Part shown: positions 57,946 through 64,000 of the stretch, piece after piece
Layout of the letters: each line of letters opens with the position of its first letter
Position numbering within the stretch: the first letter of the stretch is position 1
Assembly (NCBI RefSeq): GCF_016862995.1
Contig: NZ_BOOA01000024.1
Coordinates: 1-64,000 of the forward strand
DNA: 64,000 bases
Origin: Acrocarpospora phusangensis
GTDB taxonomy: Bacteria > Actinomycetota > Actinomycetes > Streptosporangiales > Streptosporangiaceae
Direction: 5' to 3'
The notes under the pieces: generated by a model
What the model saw: only the letters and a program-made list of their open reading frames with translations
Database searches by the model: none
Told to the model about the DNA's origin: nothing
Program-made: the position numbers and the translations under genes

Positions 57946-60900
57946 GCCGTCGATGCGGTGCTGCAAGCCTTCGACGTCCAGGTGGGAGCGCGCGTCGGCC
58001 CAGGTCTGCGGGTCCACCATGGCGCGGACCAGAGCTTCGGTGTCCGCGTGGGACGCGCGTTCGCAGGCCGGGACCGGCGCGGTGATCTGCTCGCGGACGC
58101 GACCGGCGGCGCCGAGCAGTTCAGCGGCGAGCATGGCGTCGCGGAGGCATACCGTCGCCCGGGCGAGCGCTTCGAGCACGCTGGCCTGCCGCCAGCGGTC
58201 GCCGAGTTCGCGGTGGAGCCGCAACGCGGTGGCCAGGCGGCGGAGCGCCTCCCGGGGCCGGCCCTGGCTGAGGTCCACGAGGGCGAGCAGGTTCTCCGCC
58301 CAGGCGATGCCCTCCTTGAAGCGTACTTCGAGGAACATCAGCAGAGCCTGGGACAGCCGCCGGGAGGCTTCGCCGGTCCGGCCGGTGTAGAAGGCCGCCG
58401 CGCCCAGGTCGAGCAGGCACCAGGCGAGCCGTTCCCGGTCGCCGACCGGGTTGAACAGCCGGGCGGCCCGGCCGGAGCGGCGTTCGGCCGCCGCGAAGTC
58501 GCCCGACAGCCAGGACGCGAAGCCGAGGAGTTGTGCGGTGTGCCCGGCCGCCCAGCTGTCGCCGCGCCGCTCGGCCGCCGCGAGCGACCGCAGGCCCAGC
58601 TCGATCGCCTGATCGTAGTCGCCCAGTTCACGGCAGACCGCCCCGAGCAGTTCCTCGGCACGCGCCACCCCGCGCTCGTCGTCTTCCGCCTCGGACAATT
58701 CCATGGCTTTCCGGGCGAACGTGTCAGCCTCCGGATAGTCGCATTCCAGCGCGGCCAGCCGGGCCGCCGACCAGTACGCCTTCGCGAGCACCCGCCCCGG
58801 CACACCCGCGGTCGCCGCCTCCAGCGCTCCCCGCAGCCAGTCGCGTCCCTCTCCGTACCGGCCGCGCAGATAGTGGTAACGCCACAGGGATGCCGCCAGC
58901 CGCAGCGCGGACTCGGGGTCCTCGCCGGTCAGGCAGGCGACGGCGGCCTGGAAGTCCTCGTGGTGCTCGGCCAGTTCCGCCATGACGGCGGCCACACCCG
59001 CGCCCTGCAGCCGCCGCTCCGCCTCCTCCGCCCGGCGCAGGTAGCAGGCCGCGTGGTCCCGGCGCGCCTGAGCGAACTCCTCCGGACGGGCGGCCAACTG
59101 CTCCCGCGCGTAACCCCGTACCGTCTCCAGCATCTGATAACGCACCCCGGACGGCGTGTGCACGGCTTTGAGCAGCGACTTGTCCACCAGCCGGCTCACC
59201 GTCCGGATGATCGCCGATTCGCCGTGCACGGCCGCGGCCGCCTCCAGTGTGAACGTGCCGCCGAGGACGGAGAACCTCCGCAGCGCGCGGCGTTCCCCTT
59301 CGGTGAGCAGCTCGAAGCTCCAGTCGACGGTCGCCCGGAGCGCCCGGTGCTGCGGCCGCGCCCCCCGCGGCCCGTCGACCAGCACGGCGTACGGGTTCCC
59401 GAGCCCGCGCGCCGTCGCCGCCAGCCCCAGCAGCCGAGCCCTGACCGCGGCCAGCTCGACGGCCAGCGGCAGCCCGTCGCACCGGGCGCAGATGACGGCC
59501 ACGGCTCGCGCGTCCGCCGGGGAGAGGTCCTCGATGTTCCCGATCCCGGCACGCTGCGCGAACAGGGTGACCGCGTCGTACCCGGCGAGATCGGCGGCAG
59601 TGCGGACCAGCGCCGGATGCGGCATGCCCAGCAGCGGCACCTGGCGGACCACCTCACCGGGCAGCCGGAACGGCTCCTGGCTGGTGGCGAGGATCTTCAG
59701 CTGAGTGCACCGGGTGAGCAGCTCCCGCACGATCCGCGCGCACTCCCCGACGAACTGCTCGCAGTTGTCCAGAACAAGAAGAACACGGTCCCCGGAGACC
59801 CGCCGCACCACCCGCTCGAATACAGCCCCATGAGACGCCGCCTCGGCACCTTGGGCCCTTGCGGTCATATCCACCGCACCGGGCGACACCCCTGCGCCGA
59901 GGGCTGCCGCGATCACGCCCACGACGCCGTCCTCACCCGCCGCCGTGGCGAGATCGGCGAAAGCGACCTCACCGACGCCCTCCGCCGCGCGTGCCGCGGC
60001 GAGCGCCAGCCGGGACTTCCCGCATCCGCCGAACCCGGTCAGCGTCACCAGGCGGGCCTCGTCCAGCGCGGCCCTCGTCGCCGCGATCTCACCGGCGCGC
60101 CCGACGAGCGTGCTCATCTCCTGCGGCAGGGCGGGCATCCCGGCCACCGACGCGGCAGGCGGAAGCCGCAGCAGCGCCCGCGGATCGGTGACCCCCCGCA
60201 GGACGCCCGCCTCGACGTGCCGCAAGCCCTCCCCCGGCTCGGCGCCCAGCTCGTCCACCAGCACCCGGCGCGCCCGCCGGTACATGCTGTGCGCGTCCCC
60301 CGACCGCCCGCTCACCTGCAACGCCACGATCAGCAGCTCCCACAGCCGCTCCCGCAGCGGATGCTCCGCCACCAGCCGTTCGATCTCCGCCGCCGTCGTG
60401 TCCCGCAGCCCCGCCGCCAGCCTCGCCGCGAACAGCCCCTCCTGCGCCTGAAGCCGCAACCCGTCCAGGTAGCCGGCCTCCGCCGCCGCCCAGCCGTACA
60501 CCACACACCCGGACAGCGCCTCCCCGCGCCACAACGCCAGACCCCGGCCGAGCCCTCGCGCCGCCTCCGCGTAACGCCCCGACGCACTGTCGCGCAGCCC
60601 GCCCGTGACCACATCCTCGAACCGGTCCCGATCGACCCGTACGGCGTCCGCCGCCAGCGCGTACCCCGGATCACGCCGCTCGATCACCCGCCCGCCCTCC
60701 GGCTCGGCCAGGGCGGCCCCCAGCTTGGCGATGTGCGCGTGCAGCGTACGCATGGCCGTCGGCGGCGCGTCCTCCCCCCAGAGCCCGTCCACCAGCTGCT
60801 CGCCCGTGACCACGCCCCCGGCCCGCAGCGCCAGCAGCGCCAGCAGGCTCCGCCGCCGCGGCGGCAACACGACCGCCCGCCCCCCGCACCGCACCTCCAG

Positions 60901-60975
60901 CGGCCCGAGCACGTTGATCGCCCAGGCGCCGTTTCCGTCACCACGCCCTGCTGGCAGGGTTGTCGGCTGCCCCAT
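57856..60975 (-). CDS. SARP-family regulator: winged helix + BTAD + NB-ARC + TPR
   Basis: A 1,039-residue regulator of the AfsR type. The N-terminal OmpR-like winged helix (INVLGPLEVRCGGRAVVLPPRR) and BTAD run to about residue 245. NB-ARC follows with Walker A LTGFGGCGKSRLAL and Walker B VLLVLDNCEQF. TPR-like repeats fill the rest, and there is no LuxR domain, unlike the SARP at 50103. ATG 60975 lies 6 bases after GATAGT, a possible -10, with no ribosome site, so it may be leaderless. It ends with about 30 residues that overlap the neighbouring flavoprotein gene. It is divergent from the GyrI-like gene. Confidence 0.9.
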   Translation of the reverse strand: MGQPTTLPAGRGDGNGAWAINVLGPLEVRCGGRAVVLPPRRRSLLALLALRAGGVVTGEQLVDGLWGEDAPPTAMRTLHAHIAKLGAALAEPEGGRVIERRDPGYALAADAVRVDRDRFEDVVTGGLRDSASGRYAEAARGLGRGLALWRGEALSGCVVYGWAAAEAGYLDGLRLQAQEGLFAARLAAGLRDTTAAEIERLVAEHPLRERLWELLIVALQVSGRSGDAHSMYRRARRVLVDELGAEPGEGLRHVEAGVLRGVTDPRALLRLPPAASVAGMPALPQEMSTLVGRAGEIAATRAALDEARLVTLTGFGGCGKSRLALAAARAAEGVGEVAFADLATAAGEDGVVGVIAAALGAGVSPGAVDMTARAQGAEAASHGAVFERVVRRVSGDRVLLVLDNCEQFVGECARIVRELLTRCTQLKILATSQEPFRLPGEVVRQVPLLGMPHPALVRTAADLAGYDAVTLFAQRAGIGNIEDLSPADARAVAVICARCDGLPLAVELAAVRARLLGLAATARGLGNPYAVLVDGPRGARPQHRALRATVDWSFELLTEGERRALRRFSVLGGTFTLEAAAAVHGESAIIRTVSRLVDKSLLKAVHTPSGVRYQMLETVRGYAREQLAARPEEFAQARRDHAACYLRRAEEAERRLQGAGVAAVMAELAEHHEDFQAAVACLTGEDPESALRLAASLWRYHYLRGRYGEGRDWLRGALEAATAGVPGRVLAKAYWSAARLAALECDYPEADTFARKAMELSEAEDDERGVARAEELLGAVCRELGDYDQAIELGLRSLAAAERRGDSWAAGHTAQLLGFASWLSGDFAAAERRSGRAARLFNPVGDRERLAWCLLDLGAAAFYTGRTGEASRRLSQALLMFLEVRFKEGIAWAENLLALVDLSQGRPREALRRLATALRLHRELGDRWRQASVLEALARATVCLRDAMLAAELLGAAGRVREQITAPVPACERASHADTEALVRAMVDPQTWADARSHLDVEGLQHRIDGLLRAVTAGCGQGDRAQEFDFPAHGGGEVA

Positions 60976-61045
60976 CCCCGTACTATCGCCCCGGGTGCTG
61001 AAATTCCACTGATGCGGCACTGGAACCCGCTCGAAGGAGACCCGG

Positions 61046-61486
61046 ATGACACATCAGGTCACATCCGCGAACGCGACGCTCCGCCCGACCGCCGTCCTGG
61101 CCGCGACCACGACCTGGCACGAGTTCCCCGACCTGTGGCCCCACCTGCTCGACGAGGTGCACGCCAACGTCCACTGGACCGGCACCGCCCGCAAGGGCCG
61201 CAACGTGATGCTCTACAAGAACGACATCCCCCACGTCGAAATAGGCGTGGAACTGGACCAACCGGCCACCGTCTCCGGGCGCGTGATCCAGTCCGCGCTG
61301 CCGGCAGGCGCGGTGGCGATGACCGTCCACCGGGGACCGTACGGGGACCTGGGGACAGCGCACGAGGCGGTGCTGCACTGGTGCGCCGACCACGGACTGC
61401 ACCCGGCGGGCCCTCGCTGGGAGGTCTACGGGCACTGGACCGAAGACCCGTCCCAACTGGAGACCGAGGTGTTCTACCTGCTCTAG
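61046..61486 (+). CDS. GyrI-like / AraC effector-binding domain protein
   Basis: A 146-residue single-domain protein with a duplicated SHS2 fold of the GyrI/AraC effector-binding family (MTVHRGPYGDLGTAHEAVLHWCADHGL is the conserved core). Related proteins bind hydrophobic or cationic small molecules or inhibit gyrase. The N-terminus (ATTTWHEFPDLWPHLLDEVHANV) also matches this group. CGAAGGAGA precedes ATG 61046. It is divergent from the second SARP, so may act as its ligand sensor or as a binder for the cluster product; that is inference. Confidence 0.88.
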   Translation: MTHQVTSANATLRPTAVLAATTTWHEFPDLWPHLLDEVHANVHWTGTARKGRNVMLYKNDIPHVEIGVELDQPATVSGRVIQSALPAGAVAMTVHRGPYGDLGTAHEAVLHWCADHGLHPAGPRWEVYGHWTEDPSQLETEVFYLL

Positions 61487-61648
61487 GAAACGATTTCTGA
61501 ATATGGTGAACCTTCGCCGAAAACATCAATGGCGTCACCGGCCCACGACATCCGGCCCGGTCACAAAGATCCAAAGATCAAGCGTGAAATCCTGAACACA
61601 GTAGCATTCTCCCCATTTCATCCTTGACAAGCTAATATCGCCACGCTC

Positions 61649-62049
61649 ATGACGGCGATCGCCCAGATTCAGATCCGGCAGGGGCGGGCAAATCCCTGCG
61701 CGATCTGGAACGCACCCGCCCGCACCTGCACACCGCCACCCAGGCCGCGTACGCGCTGGCGCTGGCCCTCTCCGGGGACCTCCAGACGGCCGAGCGCTTC
61801 GTTCCGGCCTGGAAGAACGAACAGGACGCTTCCGTGCTGCTTCGCGTCGCCCGCGTCCTGGAAACGATCGCACGCCGCCGCCTGGAGGAGGTCAGCCGGG
61901 AGGAGGCCGGCCGGGACGTGATCCGCCGGGAAGAGGCCCGCCTTGAGGAGGCTCACCGGCTGGCCGTCCGCGCTACGGCGGCGGACGCCAGGCCCCCGCT
62001 GCCTTCCCATCTTCTGTCACTGGAGGCGACTGAGCGGTTGACCAGGTGA
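61649..62049 (+). pseudogene. Frame-disrupted small gene, unknown family
   Basis: From 61690 to stop 62047-62049 the frame has strong GC3 bias and encodes a helical, charged protein (SLRDLERTRPHLHTA ... VLETIARRRLEEVSREEAGRD). It has no ATG, GTG or TTG after the upstream stop at 61633. ATG 61649 (MTAIAQIQIRQG) is one frame off; inserting one base in the G run near 61681-61688 would join the two into a ~133-residue protein. TAATAT at 61634-61639 could be a -10 for a leaderless start. It may be a pseudogene, a sequencing error, or a gene using CTG. Family not recognised. Confidence 0.5.
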
Positions 62050-62125
62050 GATGACCGTTTGGCCACAGAATCCGCCGGGTCGCGTATATGCCTTTTCCGG
62101 ATGCCGGATGCCGTAATCTTTGACG

Positions 62126-63555
62126 GTGCCACGCACTGATGATCTTCGAGGCGAGGATTCGGACAATACCGTCGAATCCCAATCCTCGCCGGAGGGCAGC
62201 CGAACGGGCTCGCCTAAAAGCCCATCACTGCTTTCCCTCTTGTCCAATAATCGGCGCTTCAGGCATTACATGACGGGATCCGTCCTTTCGATGACGGGAA
62301 CACGGACGTTGGGCGTCTGCTACCCGTTGCTCGCTTTCACCCTCACCGATTCGGCGACCTGGTCCGGTTGGGCGGTCTTCGCGCTCACCTTTCCCGGCCT
62401 GTTGTGCTATTTGCCGGCGGGGACGCTGGCCGATCGATTCGGCCACCGGGAAGTCATGATCTGGAGCGAAGCGCTCCGCTGCGCGCTGGTCGTCGTCGTG
62501 ACCGTGGCGATGGTCACCGGACAACTCGGCATCGGCCTGCTGCTGGCGATCGCCTTCCTGGAAGGCGGTCTCTCCGTCGTCTCGGGGATCGCGGAGACGG
62601 CGCTGCTTCCGCTGGTCACCTCGGACGAGGAGCTGAACAAGGCCCTCGCCCTCCACGAGACGACCATTCACGGCGTCGTCCTGGCCGGCCGGCCGTTCGG
62701 GGGGTTCCTGTACAGCGCGATGTCGGCGGTTCCCTTCCTGATCAGTATCGCGACGTTCGCCCTCTCCGCCTCGGCCATATTCAGCGTGCGAGAAACCGGG
62801 CCCAGACCTGCTCCCCCTCGCAGGAAGATTCTCGACGAGATCCGCGCGGGCCTGGTGATCACATGGGATGACGGATTCCTCCGGTCCGCGATGTTGCTGA
62901 CCGCCTTGACCAACATCGCCTTCCACGCCCTGGTCGTGATCTTCATCGCGGAGGGGGACGCGCTGGGCCTCCATCCCGTCCTGTTCGGGCTCATCCTGGC
63001 CGCGTCGGGCATCGGGGGAACGATAGGCGCCTTCATCTCCCCTTCCAGACTGACCATCGTCCAGCGAATCACCCTGCTGACCGCTCCCTATGAGCGGATC
63101 GCCCGTTTCACCAGCAGAATCGGGCTCACCGGCCGGGGCCGCTCGATGATGCTGGTCCATCTCTGGATCTGCGCCTGCGCGCTCGCCCTCACCCCCGTCT
63201 TCGCGCTCAGCCCGTACGGCTTCGCGTTGGCCATGCTCTTCATCGGCCTGGCGGGCGGCCTGAGCAACGTCACCATCCGTACGGTCTTCGCCCAGGTCCC
63301 CGCGCAGGACACCGGCAAGGTGGTCAGCGTCTTCCGTCTGGGCAGTTTCGGAGCCGCCGGATTCGGCTCACTGCTCGGAAGCGTGCTCTTCGAGAACTTC
63401 ACGCCCGCCCAATCGGTTTGGACGCTCATCGCCATGGTGGGCATCACCACGCTCGCCGCGACCTTCATCAATCCGCTCAGGAGACACCTCTCCCCGGCCT
63501 GGGCGCACGCCACTCCCCGGCGGAACCACCGTCATCGCGTAGCGGGCGGGGCTGA
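62126..63555 (+). CDS. MFS transporter (MFS_3-like), stop codon displaced
   Basis: An MFS exporter with about 12 helices. The N-terminal tail is acidic (to SPKSPSL), then FRHYMTGSVLSMTGTRTLG is helix 1 and PAGTLADRFGHRE the loop 2-3 motif. The family would end after INPLRRHLSP near 63500, but the frame has no stop up to the window end. Adding one base in the C run 63515-63518 would end it at TGA 63553-63555, the end given here. GTG 62126 lies 6 bases after TAATCT (62114-62119), a possible -10, so it may be leaderless. Substrate unknown. Confidence 0.8.
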
Positions 63556-64000
63556 CGCCGAGGATGCGTTTGAAGTGGCGGGTCAGATGCGGCTGGTCGT
63601 AGAAGCCGGTCTCTACGGCCACGATGCTCGCGGGCAGGCCCTGGAGCAGCAGGCGACGAGCGCGGTCCACGCGGCGGGCGGTCAGGTACTGGTGGGGAGC
63701 CATCGCGAATTCGCGGCTGAACGCGCGGACGAGGTGCGTCGGATGCCGGCTCAGCAGCTGAGCGGCCTCGTCGAGAGTGAGGCCTTCGCGGATGCGGGAG
63801 TCGAGGAGGTCGCGAAGCCGGTGGGCGAGGCGGGGGTCGGTGCCGGCGTGGGGGTGTGTGCGGGAGAGGTGGTGGAGGAGGCGGTCGCGGATGAGGGTCA
63901 GGGTGGTCTCGGCTTCGAGTTCGTCGCCGGGGGAGGTCAGGGTGTGGTGCAGGTGGTCGATGCGGCCGCGCAGGGTGGGGTCGACGATGGCGGGGTGGTC
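63368..64000 (-). CDS. AraC-family regulator (N-terminal part outside window)
   Basis: The C-terminal ~150 residues of an AraC/XylS regulator: two HTH motifs, LTLDEAAQLLSRHPTHLVRAFSREF and LPASIVAVETGFYDQPHLTRHFKRILGVSP, with the N-terminal sensor part extending past the window end. The family normally ends about RYAM, near 63535. In the sequence given, the frame runs on to a stop at 63368-63370; the one-base insertion that repairs the MFS gene would instead end it at 63477. Partial, start unseen. Confidence 0.85.
   Translation of the reverse strand, partial: DHPAIVDPTLRGRIDHLHHTLTSPGDELEAETTLTLIRDRLLHHLSRTHPHAGTDPRLAHRLRDLLDSRIREGLTLDEAAQLLSRHPTHLVRAFSREFAMAPHQYLTARRVDRARRLLLQGLPASIVAVETGFYDQPHLTRHFKRILGVSPARYAMTVVPPGSGVRPGRGEVSPERIDEGRGERGDAHHGDERPNRLGGREVLEEHASEQ

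Noticed and set aside
61678-61692. GAGKS, resembling a Walker A motif
   Set aside because: It occurs in a stretch upstream of the disrupted frame with no start codon and no other ATPase motif; likely coincidence.
63556-64000. MFS protein continuing as a very long C-terminal extension
   Set aside because: The continuation is exactly antisense to AraC codons, where stops are rare in GC-rich DNA; a one-base indel explains it better.

Overview
The window is chromosomal DNA of a very GC-rich filamentous actinomycete. Codon third positions are almost all G or C. It carries Lsr2, SARP-type regulators and many secreted proteins with cellulose-binding and ricin-type modules. The gene content (FN3-CBM2 esterases, a GH11 xylanase with a polyglycine linker) suggests Streptosporangiales, for example a Nonomuraea-like genus; that placement is inference. 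I saw no tRNA, rRNA, CRISPR array, transposase or phage gene.

Layout. 1-13.8 kb is a plant-polymer region: a CE1-type esterase with FN3 and CBM2 (cut by the window start), a LacI regulator, a ROK regulator - GH4 phosphoglycosidase - BadF-type sugar kinase operon, an Lrp regulator, an NmrA-type oxidoreductase, an SGNH esterase with the same FN3-FN3-CBM2 tail, and a GH43 enzyme with a ricin domain. A 19-codon leader ORF then precedes an MFS exporter. 13.8-19.2 kb holds a Cys-rich secreted protein, a second MFS carrier, a MetE-like protein and a tandem pair of LGFP-like secreted proteins. 19.3-26.1 kb holds an intracellular subtilase and an alpha/beta hydrolase converging on a 1,324-residue CHAT (caspase-like) protein, a possible protease-based conflict or signalling module. 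26.2-33.2 kb holds a lipoprotein, a DUF1707 protein, three oxidoreductases, the GH11 xylanase with CGAAA-N-TTTCG operator-like sites, and Lsr2.

33.3-45.3 kb is a minus-strand set of twelve genes that reads as a peptidoglycan-recycling locus: MurK/NagK-like kinase, NagZ, MurR-like regulator, a five-part oligopeptide-type ABC importer, a double GNAT protein, MurQ and a beta-lactamase-fold hydrolase. It resembles the Bacillus murQRP-nagZ-amiE set with the PTS transporter replaced by an ABC importer plus a kinase. A large lectin-like beta-propeller gene diverges from its promoter.

48.2-61.5 kb looks like a small SARP-governed redox and efflux cluster. A SARP-ATPase-LuxR protein is flanked by MFS + MaoC genes on one side and LLM, OsmC and two flavoprotein genes on the other, with a second SARP at the far end. 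Matching direct heptamer repeats with an 11-bp period lie just upstream of the -10 regions of both the MFS-MaoC and the OsmC operons.

The right end (61.6-64 kb) has a small frame-disrupted gene and an MFS transporter facing a partial AraC regulator. Both of the last two lack a stop where the family ends, and one base restored in a C run at 63515-63518 would give each a stop.
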